Notes under the pieces: model-generated
What the model was told of the DNA's origin: nothing
What the model saw: only the letters and a program-made list of their open reading frames with translations
Databases searched by the model: none
Shown: positions 1 to 8,750 of the stretch, in pieces
How positions within the stretch are numbered: the stretch's first letter is position 1
Layout: the number at the start of each line of letters is the position of its first letter
Made by a program: the position numbers and the translations under genes
Assembly: GCA_018394295.1 (NCBI GenBank)
Contig: CP074573.1
Location: 744,001 to 808,000 of the forward strand
Source of the DNA: Mycoplasmatota bacterium
Lineage (GTDB): Bacteria > Bacillota_I > Bacilli_A > Haloplasmatales > Haloplasmataceae
DNA length: 64,000 nt
Reading direction: 5' to 3'

Positions 1-1
1 A

Positions 2-385
2 TATAGTGTTGGGACAATTACTAATCATGGAATTGTAAAAGATAACGGTGTTTTACATGTTGATGGAATTGGAAAAATCCATCAAGGAATGAATAATTCT
101 AATTCTCAACAGCAGACAAGTATTATTACTTTATCTGATAGCGCCAAAGTAAATGCAAATCCTTATTTATTGATTGATGAATATGATGTGCAAGCAGGAC
201 ATGGTGCTGGGATTGGTAAAGTAGATGAGGAACAATTATATTACTTAATGAGTCGAGGGTTATCAAAGAAAGAAGCTGAAAAACTTATTATATTAGGTTT
301 CTTATACCCAATCATTGAAATGATTTCATCAGATAAAATTAAAACAAATTTTATTCAAACAATAGAAAAAAAACTATCAATATAA
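2..385 (+). CDS. sufD: SufD, C-terminal part (5' end outside window)
   Basis: This is the last 127 codons of a gene entering from the left edge; the frame is open from base 2. The tail carries the SufB/SufD-family signature in which a LIDEYDV segment is followed by GHGAG and then by YYLMSRGL, much like the matching end of the SufB encoded at 2102-3517. SufD is a partner of SufB and SufC in the SUF scaffold that assembles iron-sulfur clusters in the cytosol. Its position directly before sufS, sufU and sufB fits the usual Bacillota order sufC-D-S-U-B, so sufC is expected just upstream of the window. The ATG at 89 is internal and not the real start. Confidence 0.9.
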   Translation, partial: YSVGTITNHGIVKDNGVLHVDGIGKIHQGMNNSNSQQQTSIITLSDSAKVNANPYLLIDEYDVQAGHGAGIGKVDEEQLYYLMSRGLSKKEAEKLIILGFLYPIIEMISSDKIKTNFIQTIEKKLSI

Positions 386-404
386 ATTGAAAGTGACTGA
401 TATT

Positions 405-1610
405 ATGGATGTGAATAAGATAAGACAAGACTTTTATGTTCTTGCCAATAGTAATTTATCCTATTTAGATAATGCTGCTTCTACACTTAAGCCTAAATCA
501 GTGATAGATATGTTAAACTATTATAATGAAAGATTAGGTGTTAATATTCACCGTGGAGTATATCGTATTAGTTATGAAGCAACAGAATTATATGAGAAAT
601 CTCGAAAAAAGACTGCCGATTTGCTAAACTGTCAATTTGAAGAGGTTGTTTTTACACGTGGTACTTCAAGTGCATTAAATTTAGTCGCATCTAGTTATGG
701 AATGAATATGATTCAAGAAGGTGATGAAATCATTACCTCTGAACTAGAACATCATTCATCAATGTTACCATGGCAAAATGTCGCTAAAATCAAAAAAGCT
801 AAATTAGTTTATGTCCCATTAGATGATGATAAGAGAATAACAATTGAAAATTTCAAAAAAGTCTTAAGTGATAAAACAAAGATTGTCGCATTAAACTATG
901 TTTCAAATGCGATGGGATATATGACACCAATTGAAGAAATTATTGAACTCACCCATCAGAAAAACGCCTTAGTGATTGTTGATGCAGCGCAAGCTGTTCC
1001 ACATATGAAAGTAGATGTAAAAGCACTTGATTGTGATTTTTTAGCTTTCTCAGGACATAAAATGTGTGGACCTACAGGAATTGGTGTCCTCTATGGAAAG
1101 TATCATTTACTTCAAGAAATGGAACCAATTGAATTTGGTGGCGATATGATTGATCACGTAGGACTTAACGAAGTAACTTATAAAGATGCACCTTATAAGT
1201 TTGAGACAGGAACACCATTAATTGCCTCTGCGATTGGATTAGGTGCAGCGATTGATTATATTCAATCAATTGGTTTTGATTTTATTGTTAAGCATGAACA
1301 AATGTTAAGAGATTATATGCTTAGTCAAATGAATAAATTAGATGGTGTTACAATTTATAATTTAAAAACAGATACTGGTATTGTTTCATTTAATATTGAT
1401 GGTGTCCATCCTCATGACGCTGCAAGTGTTTTTGATGAAGAGAATGTGGCGATTCGTGCAGGACATCATTGTGCTCAGCCACTAATGCATTGTTTGAATC
1501 AAATCGCAACCGTCCGTGCATCTGTTTATTTTTACAATACAAAGGAAGATATTGATCAATTAATTGAAGTAATCAAAAAAGCTAAAGCCTTTTTTGATAA
1601 CTTTATGTAG
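405..1610 (+). CDS. sufS: Cysteine desulfurase SufS
   Basis: A PLP-dependent cysteine desulfurase that takes sulfur from cysteine and passes it as persulfide to SufU for Fe-S assembly. The PLP lysine sits in the motif SGHKMCGPTG and the persulfide cysteine in AGHHCAQPL near the C terminus; the overall length of about 400 residues is normal for group II (SufS/CsdA) enzymes. An in-frame TTG at 387 would lengthen the protein by six residues but has no ribosome site. The ATG at 405 gives the usual SufS opening MDVNKIRQDF, so I chose it. It lies 19 bases after sufD and 13 before sufU. Confidence 0.93.
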   Translation: MDVNKIRQDFYVLANSNLSYLDNAASTLKPKSVIDMLNYYNERLGVNIHRGVYRISYEATELYEKSRKKTADLLNCQFEEVVFTRGTSSALNLVASSYGMNMIQEGDEIITSELEHHSSMLPWQNVAKIKKAKLVYVPLDDDKRITIENFKKVLSDKTKIVALNYVSNAMGYMTPIEEIIELTHQKNALVIVDAAQAVPHMKVDVKALDCDFLAFSGHKMCGPTGIGVLYGKYHLLQEMEPIEFGGDMIDHVGLNEVTYKDAPYKFETGTPLIASAIGLGAAIDYIQSIGFDFIVKHEQMLRDYMLSQMNKLDGVTIYNLKTDTGIVSFNIDGVHPHDAASVFDEENVAIRAGHHCAQPLMHCLNQIATVRASVYFYNTKEDIDQLIEVIKKAKAFFDNFM

Positions 1611-1623
1611 AGGGGAAAAAAAG

Positions 1624-2082
1624 ATGTCAAATGGTAATTTAGAAACCTTATATCGTCAAGTAATTATGGATCATTATAAAAATCCACGAAATAAAGGATT
1701 AAAAGAGAATGAGTTATATTATACTGTCCATTTAAAAAATCCAACTTGTGGTGATGATTTAACTATTCAAATTAAAGTTGAAGATAATATAATAACGGAA
1801 GTTTTCCATGATGGGTCGGGTTGTTCTATATCGATGTCAGCTGCTTCTGTCATGAGCGAAACGATTAAAGGATTAAGTTTAGATGAAGCCCAAAAAATCA
1901 TTGAAAATTATGTTCATATGGTTAAAGGTGAAACTTTCGATAGCGAAATGTTTATGGGTGATGCAATTGTTTATCAGGGTGTGTCTAAGTTTCCAGCTCG
2001 ATTTAAATGTGCTACAATTGCATGGAAGGCTTTAGATAAAGCCATAAATAATCACAAAGATGGTACCCATGAAAAAAAATAG
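1624..2082 (+). CDS. sufU: SufU sulfur acceptor / Fe-S assembly protein
   Basis: SufU is the zinc-containing sulfur acceptor that works with SufS in Bacillota. The expected metal ligands are present: Cys42 and Asp44 in NPTCGDDL, Cys67 in GSGCSIS, and Cys129 in RFKCATIAW. Length (152 residues) is typical. The start at 1624 follows a clear ribosome site (GAGGGG, then seven A/G bases). A longer reading from 1594 would overlap sufS and adds residues not seen in the family. It lies between sufS and sufB in the same operon. Confidence 0.93.
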   Translation: MSNGNLETLYRQVIMDHYKNPRNKGLKENELYYTVHLKNPTCGDDLTIQIKVEDNIITEVFHDGSGCSISMSAASVMSETIKGLSLDEAQKIIENYVHMVKGETFDSEMFMGDAIVYQGVSKFPARFKCATIAWKALDKAINNHKDGTHEKK

Positions 2083-2101
2083 TATAAAGTAGGTGAAAAA
2101 A

Positions 2102-3517
2102 GTGGCAGAAAAAAAACATAACCAAGATTTAGAAAACATTGTTGGTGATTATAAATATGGTTTTAAGACAGAAACAAAAAATGTTTTTAATACAGGTAAA
2201 GGGTTGAATGAAAATGTCGTTCGACTCATTTCAGAAAGAAAACAAGAGCCAGAATGGATGTTAAATATACGTTTAAAAGCTTATAAACATTTTATTAAAA
2301 CCCCTAATCCTGAATTTGGACCTGATTTATCTGACATTGATTTTGATGAATATACTTATTATATTAAATCAACAGAAAAATCAGAGAACAAATGGGAAGA
2401 TGTCCCATCAGAAATTAAGGAAACTTTTGAGAAATTAGGGATACCAGAGGCTGAACAAAAATTTCTTGCAGGTGTATCAACCCAATTTGAATCAGAAGTT
2501 GTTTATCATAATACAATAAAAGAATTAGAAGACCAAGGGGTTATTTTCCTTGATACAGATAGCGCTTTACGTGAATATCCTGATATATTTAAAGAATACT
2601 TTGCAAAATGTGTACCAGCTACAGATAATAAGTTTGCCGCATTAAATACAGCAGTTTGGAGTGGCGGTTCTTTTATTTATATTCCTAAAGGGGTTAAAGT
2701 TGATAAACCACTTCAATCTTACTTCCGAATTAATTCAGAACAAATGGGTCAATTTGAAAGAACGTTGATTATTGTTGATGAAGGGGCATCTGTTCATTAT
2801 GTGGAAGGGTGTACAGCACCTATTTATTCTAAAGAATCACTTCATGCAGCAGTCGTTGAGATATTTGTTCGTGAGGGTGGTTATTGTCGTTATTCAACTG
2901 TGCAAAATTGGGCGAACAATATCATTAACTTAGTTACTAAACGTACGATGGTTGATAAAAACGGTCATATGGAATGGATTGATGGTAATATTGGTTCAGG
3001 TATTAATATGAAATATCCGGCTTGTGTTCTTCGAGGAGAAGGGGCAAAGGGAACAACTGTATCAATTGCTTTTGCTGGAAGTGAACAATTTCAAGATACA
3101 GGAGCAAAGATGATTCATCTAGCACCTAACACCTCTTCGACAATCATTTCTAAATCGATTTCTCGAGGTGGTGGACGTGTGAATTATCGTGGACTAGTAA
3201 ACATTGGTAAAAACGCTGAACATGCCAAATCACATGTTGAATGTGATACAATTATTTTAGATGGATTATCAAAATCAGATACTATTCCAACTAATATTAT
3301 GAATAATGATAGTGCCTCACTTGAACATGAAGCTACTGTTTCTAAAGTATCTGAAGATCAATTATTTTATTTAATGAGTCGTGGACTCACAGTAGAACAA
3401 GCAACAGAAATGATTATTATGGGATTTATTGAACCATTCGCTAAAGAATTACCAATGGAATATGCAGTTGAACTAAATCAATTACTTAAATTAAACATGG
3501 AAGGTTCGATTGGCTAA
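2102..3517 (+). CDS. sufB: SufB Fe-S cluster scaffold protein
   Basis: SufB is the main scaffold of the SufBCD complex, on which new Fe-S clusters are built. The protein has the family hallmarks: the YKYGF segment near the N terminus, [20 protein letters not shown] in the middle, a long beta-helix core, and the C-terminal [20 protein letters not shown] region. About 471 residues is normal. I chose the GTG at 2102, which gives MAEKKHNQD and lies six bases after AGGTG; the upstream GTG at 2093 overlaps that ribosome site. A hairpin terminator follows, so this is the last gene of the suf operon. Confidence 0.94.
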   Translation: MAEKKHNQDLENIVGDYKYGFKTETKNVFNTGKGLNENVVRLISERKQEPEWMLNIRLKAYKHFIKTPNPEFGPDLSDIDFDEYTYYIKSTEKSENKWEDVPSEIKETFEKLGIPEAEQKFLAGVSTQFESEVVYHNTIKELEDQGVIFLDTDSALREYPDIFKEYFAKCVPATDNKFAALNTAVWSGGSFIYIPKGVKVDKPLQSYFRINSEQMGQFERTLIIVDEGASVHYVEGCTAPIYSKESLHAAVVEIFVREGGYCRYSTVQNWANNIINLVTKRTMVDKNGHMEWIDGNIGSGINMKYPACVLRGEGAKGTTVSIAFAGSEQFQDTGAKMIHLAPNTSSTIISKSISRGGGRVNYRGLVNIGKNAEHAKSHVECDTIILDGLSKSDTIPTNIMNNDSASLEHEATVSKVSEDQLFYLMSRGLTVEQATEMIIMGFIEPFAKELPMEYAVELNQLLKLNMEGSIG

Positions 3518-3525
3518 TAACTTAT

Positions 3526-3550
3526 TCGCACATTGTAAAATGTGCGATTT
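3526..3550 (+). terminator. Hairpin terminator of the suf operon
   Basis: A perfect 9-bp stem (TCGCACATT / AATGTGCGA) with a GTAA loop lies 9 bases after the sufB stop. Only a short T stretch follows, so termination may be partial. Confidence 0.7.
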
Positions 3551-3577
3551 AATCTATAAATGATTTGGAGAACTATC

Positions 3578-4735
3578 ATGAATAATAAAGTTATAACGAT
3601 TATCCTTCTCATGACAATGACAGTGTTTATCAATAATTTTGCTCATCCTGTTACGCCAGAATTAGTTAGTAATATTGGATATAATTCGGTTTTACTTGGA
3701 ACTCTATTTGCTGCAATGGCATTATCAAATTTTTTGATGTCACCCGTTTGGGGTAGATTATCTGATAAATATGGACGTAAACCTTTTATGGTTATGGCAC
3801 CAATCGGATATGGTTTAGCACAATTAGGTTTTGGTTATTCAACTAATCCTAATAGTATCATTATGTTTAGACTATTGGCTGGTGGGGTTACTTGTGCCTC
3901 GTTTGTTGCTGGTATGGCTTATTTAATTGATGTATCCGACATAAATAAGCGAACTAAAATTATGGCCTTATATACAGCGGTAATAGGATTTGCAGGGAAA
4001 TTTGGAAATTTATTGGGTGGTTACATTGGTGATTCAGATTATCATCAAGCCTTTCTAGCACAAGGAGAGTTAAGTATTTTATCTAGTTTTGTGATTTTTA
4101 TTTTTCTTAAAGAAAGTCATCAACAAAAGCAGCTTGTTTTGAAGAGTAATATCATGAAGGATTTTTATAAATATCGAAATACAATTGTTCCCTTTTTATT
4201 GATTATTACAGTAATTACAAGTTTTTTTGCGATTGGATTTAATAGTAGTTTTAATTCTTATATGAAATTTGAGATGGATTTAAGCCCTAAAGAAATTGGG
4301 CAAATCATGGCATTAACTGGTTTGATAGGAATCGTTATGAATATAATTATCTTACCAATTATTAAAAGAAAATTTAACGATTATTTTTTATTAATTCTTA
4401 GTCTTTTCTTTATGTTTACCACTTTGCCACTCGCTATGTTTTTTGAATCGATTAATTTTAATCTATTTATCGTGATGTTAATTCTCTTTTTTGCCTTTTT
4501 AGCTTTATATCGACCATTACTACAAAGTATATTATCTAAAGTGGGAAATGCTAATGGTGAAATTATGGGCTTAAATAACGCCTCTAATGCTTTGGGGATG
4601 ATGGGAGGTTCATTTTATGCTGGTGTAATATTCATGCTAAATGTAAACCTTACATTTTATTCATTATCAGTAATTGGAATGTTAACTTTTGGATTATTAG
4701 TCTCAATGAGAAAGAAATTTGAACAATTTAGGTGA
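3578..4735 (+). CDS. Major facilitator superfamily transporter
   Basis: A membrane transporter of about 385 residues, rich in hydrophobic segments and long enough for twelve membrane helices. The loop between helices 2 and 3 has the MFS signature GRLSDKYGRKP. The family includes drug and sugar/H+ antiporters; nothing in the sequence fixes the substrate. I chose the ATG at 3578 because TTTGGAG lies at the right distance; an ATG at 3560 has no ribosome site. The gene ends four bases before the 5-formyltetrahydrofolate cyclo-ligase gene, suggesting co-transcription. Confidence 0.85.
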   Translation: MNNKVITIILLMTMTVFINNFAHPVTPELVSNIGYNSVLLGTLFAAMALSNFLMSPVWGRLSDKYGRKPFMVMAPIGYGLAQLGFGYSTNPNSIIMFRLLAGGVTCASFVAGMAYLIDVSDINKRTKIMALYTAVIGFAGKFGNLLGGYIGDSDYHQAFLAQGELSILSSFVIFIFLKESHQQKQLVLKSNIMKDFYKYRNTIVPFLLIITVITSFFAIGFNSSFNSYMKFEMDLSPKEIGQIMALTGLIGIVMNIIILPIIKRKFNDYFLLILSLFFMFTTLPLAMFFESINFNLFIVMLILFFAFLALYRPLLQSILSKVGNANGEIMGLNNASNALGMMGGSFYAGVIFMLNVNLTFYSLSVIGMLTFGLLVSMRKKFEQFR

Positions 4736-4739
4736 TATT

Positions 4740-5294
4740 ATGAAAGAATATTTAAGAAAAAAAGGATTGGCTTTAAGAAAACAAATGCATCAAGATGAAG
4801 TAAATGATTTATCAAAAAAAATTATAAAACAAATTAAAAAACAAATAGACCTTATGCCTTATCAAGTATTTGGGTTTTATATGCCATTAGGAAATGAAGT
4901 GGATTTAAGACCCTTAATGAGAGAATTAATCGATTTAAGGAAAACAATTGTAATTCCTAAAGTACATGATCAATATACAATGGATTTTTATCCTATTGAA
5001 ACAATTAATGATGTTCATAAAGGTCATTTTGGTGTATTAGAACCAAATTGTAATAGAAAAATGCCAAAAAATAAGATTGATATTATCTTTATTCCTGGCA
5101 TTTACTTTTCTTTTCAAAATTATCGTTTAGGATTTGGTGCAGGATATTATGATCGTTATTTAAAAGACTATTATCAAGAGAAAGTTGGAATTTGCTATTC
5201 CTTTCAGCATATTAATAATATCCCTTCACAAGATTATGATATCCCAATGGATTTTATTATAACGGAAAATCCATCACATCAACCCCATAATTAG
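4740..5294 (+). CDS. 5-formyltetrahydrofolate cyclo-ligase family protein
   Basis: This 184-residue protein matches the ATP-dependent enzyme that converts 5-formyltetrahydrofolate to 5,10-methenyltetrahydrofolate, recycling a stalled folate form. Visible signatures are the basic N terminus with KGLALRKQM, the FGFYMPLGNEVD segment, and the glycine-rich motif GFGAGYYDRYL near residue 135. The ATG at 4740 follows AGGTGA; an upstream TTG at 4719 lies inside the MFS gene and is unlikely. The 3' end overlaps the convergent CBS-domain gene by 38 bases. Confidence 0.9.
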   Translation: MKEYLRKKGLALRKQMHQDEVNDLSKKIIKQIKKQIDLMPYQVFGFYMPLGNEVDLRPLMRELIDLRKTIVIPKVHDQYTMDFYPIETINDVHKGHFGVLEPNCNRKMPKNKIDIIFIPGIYFSFQNYRLGFGAGYYDRYLKDYYQEKVGICYSFQHINNIPSQDYDIPMDFIITENPSHQPHN

Positions 5295-5730
5295 GGTTAG
5301 ATTTTATATCGGTTGATTTTAATGATATTTTTGATAATGCAACCCCTGCTTTTGTATCGTTTTCGGCAGTTGTTGAAATATCAGCCATTGCTAAAAAGCC
5401 AACTAATTTATCAAATTCATCTACAACCAGTAAACGACGGATTTGACGCTGACCCATAATATGAGTCGCTATACCCACTTCATCCTCTGGATTTACAGTA
5501 ATTAAATTGGTTGTCATGATATCTTCTAAACGTGTATTCCCATCATTATTTTGAGCTAATCCTCGAATAATCATATCTCTATCTGTGATAATACCAACAG
5601 GATGATTATCATCATCGATGATAGGTATACAACCGATATTATGCTCTAACATTAAGATAGATGCATCTTTCATTGAATTATAAGGTTTTAAACTTATAAC
5701 GCTTTTAGTCATTATTTCTTTTATTTTCAT
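5257..5730 (-). CDS. CBS-domain protein (tandem CBS pair)
   Basis: A 157-residue soluble protein made mostly of two CBS domains (about residues 1-60 and 70-125), with typical segments IKEIMTKSVISL, IGCIPIIDDD, VGIITDRDMI and IRRLLVVDE. CBS pairs bind adenosine nucleotides or similar ligands and act as sensors. No enzyme domain is attached, so the role is unknown; small stand-alone CBS proteins of this kind are common in Bacillota. Two ATGs are close together. AAGGAGG is one base before the first but seven before the second, so I use the second (5730). Its last 38 bases overlap the end of the convergent folate gene. Confidence 0.85.
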   Translation of the reverse strand: MKIKEIMTKSVISLKPYNSMKDASILMLEHNIGCIPIIDDDNHPVGIITDRDMIIRGLAQNNDGNTRLEDIMTTNLITVNPEDEVGIATHIMGQRQIRRLLVVDEFDKLVGFLAMADISTTAENDTKAGVALSKISLKSTDIKSNPNYGVDVMDFPL

Positions 5731-5835
5731 ATTCATGCCTCCTTATAAATATTTTTTGTATCTTAAGTTTTTTATATACATCAGATATAAAAAATGGTTA
5801 TACTTGCATATAATAAAAAATAGGGAGGGATTTTT

Positions 5836-6144
5836 ATGTTTCGTGTTGATAGAATTAATCTGAATAATAAGGCATTTTTTACCTATACGATAAAATTGCC
5901 TAAAACTACTTTATTAGTTATTGCTAATGATATTGGTTATTTTACTTGTCGTGCGATTGATGTGGATGTTTTTGATTCAAAGCCACATTTAAAAGAACGA
6001 AAAGTTGTTTGCGGATGTGCAACAGGTGTTAAAACAATTGAAGAATTATTAAATGCGCCTTTAGTAAAGGTGACACAAGCTGCAAAAAATTTAGGAATAT
6101 ATGAAGGAATGATTGTTCGTGATGCCTTAACTAAACTAGAATAA
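5836..6144 (+). CDS. yunC: YunC-like DUF1805 protein
   Basis: A 102-residue cytosolic protein of the DUF1805/YunC family, with the typical run of short beta segments and the cysteine-containing VVCGCATGVKT motif. The function of the family is not established. The start is supported by AGGGAGGG six bases upstream, and a TATAAT at 5809-5814 could be the -10 box. The next gene begins one base after the stop codon, and that gene is YunB-like; yunB and yunC are also neighbours in Bacillus subtilis, which strengthens both calls. Confidence 0.8.
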   Translation: MFRVDRINLNNKAFFTYTIKLPKTTLLVIANDIGYFTCRAIDVDVFDSKPHLKERKVVCGCATGVKTIEELLNAPLVKVTQAAKNLGIYEGMIVRDALTKLE

Positions 6145-6145
6145 A

Positions 6146-6856
6146 ATGCATAGACATAGACGTAGAAGAAAATTTACAGTAAATAAGGTAATCTTATTTT
6201 TAGTACTCATTTTCCTTTTGTTTATGGTTTTATCAAAGATGTATTATCGTTCACCACTCATCGTCTATGCAAAACAAAAATCTTATTATTATGCGTCTGT
6301 TTTAATTAATGATTCGATAAGTAATCAAATTGTACCTAATATTGATACTAGTAAAATTATAAATATGGAAACAAAAAGTAATGGTTATGTTACAAGTGTG
6401 ATTGTTGATGTTTATCAAATTAATATGTTAATTTCTAAAATGACTAAACAAATTCAGGACCAATTATTGATTTATCAAAAGGATTCTAACCATGAACTAA
6501 ATCATTTATCAATTCCTATTGGCGTTATGTTTGATAATCCTATAATGAATAATATTGGACCAGAGTTAAACATTAAATTGAAAATTATTGGTAGTGTTTA
6601 TACTGATATTGTATCATCCGTTAAACCTTATGGGATAAATAATAGTTTAATTGAAGTAGTGATTAAAACAAAAGTAAGGTTTCAAGTAGCTATTCCATTT
6701 CAGAAAGATGAAATAGAAGTTGAAACAAATACACCATTATTAATTAAAATTATTCAAGGGAGTGTTCCACATTATTATTATACTGGAGGAAATGGTAATT
6801 TTAGTAATCCTCCAAAAGATGATAATCCTCAACCTGATAGTGGTTTGTTAGAATAA
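6146..6856 (+). CDS. yunB: YunB-like sporulation-associated membrane protein
   Basis: A 236-residue protein with a basic N terminus (HRHRRRRKF), one membrane helix at about residues 14-30, and a large extracytoplasmic part. The pattern RSPLIVYAKQKSYYYASVLINDSI and the later PIGVMFDNPIMNNIGPELNIKL are characteristic of YunB, which in Bacillus is made in the mother cell and affects sporulation. The C terminus is proline- and asparagine-rich and low in complexity. There is no ribosome site of its own; the ATG is one base after the yunC stop, so translation is probably coupled. Confidence 0.8.
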   Translation: MHRHRRRRKFTVNKVILFLVLIFLLFMVLSKMYYRSPLIVYAKQKSYYYASVLINDSISNQIVPNIDTSKIINMETKSNGYVTSVIVDVYQINMLISKMTKQIQDQLLIYQKDSNHELNHLSIPIGVMFDNPIMNNIGPELNIKLKIIGSVYTDIVSSVKPYGINNSLIEVVIKTKVRFQVAIPFQKDEIEVETNTPLLIKIIQGSVPHYYYTGGNGNFSNPPKDDNPQPDSGLLE

Positions 6857-6862
6857 TAGTTA

Positions 6863-6891
6863 TTTAAAATTGTATTCGTATATGATATAAT
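6863..6891 (+). promoter_or_regulatory. Probable sigma-A promoter of yutD-yutF
   Basis: TTTAAA, a 17-base spacer, and TATAAT at 6886-6891 preceded by TG one base upstream (extended -10). It lies 18 bases before the yutD start. Confidence 0.5.
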
Positions 6892-6909
6892 TATTTTTGA
6901 GGTGTTAAC

Positions 6910-7179
6910 ATGATTAAAATCAAAAACAAAGTGTTTGAACTAGTTAAGGATTATAGAGATGCATTCAGTGAACAATTGTTTAAAGAAAAATACTTAGAAT
7001 CATTTGATAAATATGATGTCATTGTAGGTGATATGTCATCTAATATTTTACGGTTAAAAGGTTTTACTTCAAGAAAATCAGATTCACCCTTTTATGTAAA
7101 TAAGATACCAGATTATTTAAATGAATCATGTAATTATAATTGTCCTTACTTCATCGTTAAAAGAGTAAAAAATGTATAA
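6910..7179 (+). CDS. yutD: YutD-like protein (DUF1027)
   Basis: An 89-residue cytosolic protein with the YutD-family segments YELVKDYRDAF-like (here FELVKDYRDAF), KYDVIVGDMSSNILRLKGF and a cysteine pair near the end (CNYNC). The function of YutD is not known. AGGTG lies seven bases before the ATG. It overlaps yutF by eight bases; the same two genes are neighbours in Bacillus and relatives, so the pair is a conserved unit. Confidence 0.82.
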   Translation: MIKIKNKVFELVKDYRDAFSEQLFKEKYLESFDKYDVIVGDMSSNILRLKGFTSRKSDSPFYVNKIPDYLNESCNYNCPYFIVKRVKNV

Positions 7180-7933
7180 TGGTTATTTAATTGATTTAGA
7201 TGGAATTGCTTATTTAGGTGAAAATGTGATTCCTTCATGCCGTGATTTCATTAACAGGTGCGTAGAAGAAAAGATTAAGTTTTGTTTTGTGACTAATAAT
7301 TCAACCAGAACAACAAAAGAAGTCTATGAACATTTAAAACGAATTGGTTATAAAGTAAATCAGGAAAATATCATAACATCAAGTGAGGTTACAGCAAAAT
7401 ATATAAAAAAGGAAAATCCTTTAGCAAATGTCTATTTGATTGGAATGAATGGAATTAAGACTGAGTTTGAAAAAAATAAAATTTCAATGGTGTCTAAAAA
7501 TGCAGATTATGTTGTCGTTGGTCTTGATTTCAATATCAATTATGAAAAGGTATCGATAGCTTGTGAAGAAGTATTTAATGGAGCAAAATTTATTTCAACA
7601 AATAGTGATTTAAGGCTATCAAGAACAAATGGTATAACACCTGGTAATGGCTCTCTTACGAAAGTAATAGAATTAGTGACAAATGTTGAACCAATCTATA
7701 TGGGTAAACCTCAAATTGAAATGCTTGAATATGGATTAGAAAAACTTAATTTACCTAAAGAAGAAGTTGCGATGATTGGAGACAATTATTTTACTGATAT
7801 AATGGGTGCTCATAATTTTGGAATGGATAGCATATTTGTTGAAACAGGTGTAATGAAAATTCAAGATTTAGAGGCGTTTACTAAGCAACCGACAATTATT
7901 GTAAGAGATTTGTCACAACTAAAGATAAAATAA
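7172..7933 (+). CDS. yutF: HAD-IIA family phosphatase (YutF/NagD type)
   Basis: A 253-residue haloacid-dehalogenase phosphatase of subfamily IIA. Motif I is YLIDLDGIAY (nucleophile Asp and general acid Asp), motif II is FVTNNSTRT, and the C-terminal motif is MIGDNYFTDIMGA. Relatives hydrolyse small phosphomonoesters such as p-nitrophenyl phosphate, UMP or sugar phosphates; the physiological substrate cannot be read from sequence. The ATG overlaps the end of yutD, and a terminator starts at the stop codon. Confidence 0.88.
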   Translation: MYNGYLIDLDGIAYLGENVIPSCRDFINRCVEEKIKFCFVTNNSTRTTKEVYEHLKRIGYKVNQENIITSSEVTAKYIKKENPLANVYLIGMNGIKTEFEKNKISMVSKNADYVVVGLDFNINYEKVSIACEEVFNGAKFISTNSDLRLSRTNGITPGNGSLTKVIELVTNVEPIYMGKPQIEMLEYGLEKLNLPKEEVAMIGDNYFTDIMGAHNFGMDSIFVETGVMKIQDLEAFTKQPTIIVRDLSQLKIK

Positions 7934-7969
7934 AGATGTGAGTTTATCAATTGACCCACATCTTTTTTT
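7932..7969 (+). terminator. Intrinsic terminator after yutF
   Basis: A 9-bp stem (AAAGATGTG / CACATCTTT) with a 16-base loop, followed by a run of T. The stem begins within the yutF stop codon. Confidence 0.85.
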
Positions 7970-8190
7970 GGTATATTAATTTAATCAAAAGCGATAATAT
8001 GTGTGATGAAAGCACTATTTTTTTTAAAATCTCTTGAAAAATTATTTAGAAGTAGTATGATAGATATTGGACTTAAATTAACGAAAATGTTAAAGATAAA
8101 TATTGTATCAAATTATTTCTTTAGTCTAGCGATATTTTAAATAATAATAGAACAAATAGATAGTGTTTTTTATTAAAGAGGTGTATTATT
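7970..8190 (+). other. 221-base AT-rich intergenic region with a candidate promoter
   Basis: No coding signal is seen. TTGAAA at 8034-8039 and TATGAT at 8056-8061 are 16 bases apart and could drive the gene at 8191, leaving a leader of about 125 bases. No stable hairpin or known riboswitch is apparent by eye. Confidence 0.45.
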
Positions 8191-8661
8191 ATGACTAATT
8201 ATATTAATTTAGAAGCAAGTAAACATCAAATGAAACTGGTAATGATGGGTGCGGATGTAAAACAAATTTATTCAAAACTATGTTATGTTCGATTTGATTT
8301 AGACAGATGTAGAGTTTCTTATGTCTATAATATTAATAAAAGTAATCGTTATTTTTTAGAAAGAATTAAACCTTATCCATTACCCTATAGGGATTTCAAT
8401 AACGAAGAAGATATTATAAATGAAATAAACTTTGACATCAAACAATTTCAAAACGCTGAATTAAGTCAAAATATATACAAGTTTATACAAATAAATAAAA
8501 ATATACATAACTTAATGAAGGAGTTTGAGGATTTATTTTTATATTACAATGTACCAAAAGAGAAATTTGCATATTTATTGGATGAATTAAGTCAAATCTC
8601 TGACATGATAAAAAAGGTTCAAAATAATTCAGATAAAATATTTTTTGAAAGTGAACCATAG
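8191..8661 (+). CDS. Protein of unknown function, paralog of the gene at 10105
   Basis: I do not recognise this 156-residue protein. It looks cytosolic, with no signal peptide or membrane helix, a mixed N-terminal half and a helical C-terminal half (EFEDLFLYYN and onward, possibly a short coiled coil). It shares a clear core with the protein at 10105-10584: HQMKL.MGA, then SYVYNINK, then YFLERIKPYPLP, then IKQF, then KEFEDLFLYYNVP. The two genes flank a membrane transporter on the same strand, suggesting a duplication and a shared role with that transporter. GAGGTG lies eight bases upstream of the ATG. Confidence 0.75.
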   Translation: MTNYINLEASKHQMKLVMMGADVKQIYSKLCYVRFDLDRCRVSYVYNINKSNRYFLERIKPYPLPYRDFNNEEDIINEINFDIKQFQNAELSQNIYKFIQINKNIHNLMKEFEDLFLYYNVPKEKFAYLLDELSQISDMIKKVQNNSDKIFFESEP

Positions 8662-8750
8662 CAATCAAATAAAAGATCATATATAGATCATGGTATCTAA
8701 ATATGAATAACAATCTATGTAAAATAATATTGTTTTAGGAGCAGGGAATT

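Noticed and set aside
387-404. TTG start for sufS at 387
   Set aside because: No ribosome site lies before it, and the ATG at 405 gives the family-typical N terminus.
5783-5814. Sporulation sigma-E promoter before yunC (CATATAAT as -10)
   Set aside because: The -10 resembles the consensus, but the only ATAT candidate for the -35 is 18 bases away, too far for that sigma factor; a sigma-A reading is equally possible.
8483-8713. Minus-strand frame of 76 codons over the end of the gene at 8191
   Set aside because: It overlaps a conserved paralogous gene, and its protein is an AT-rich artefact high in Phe, Ile and Tyr.
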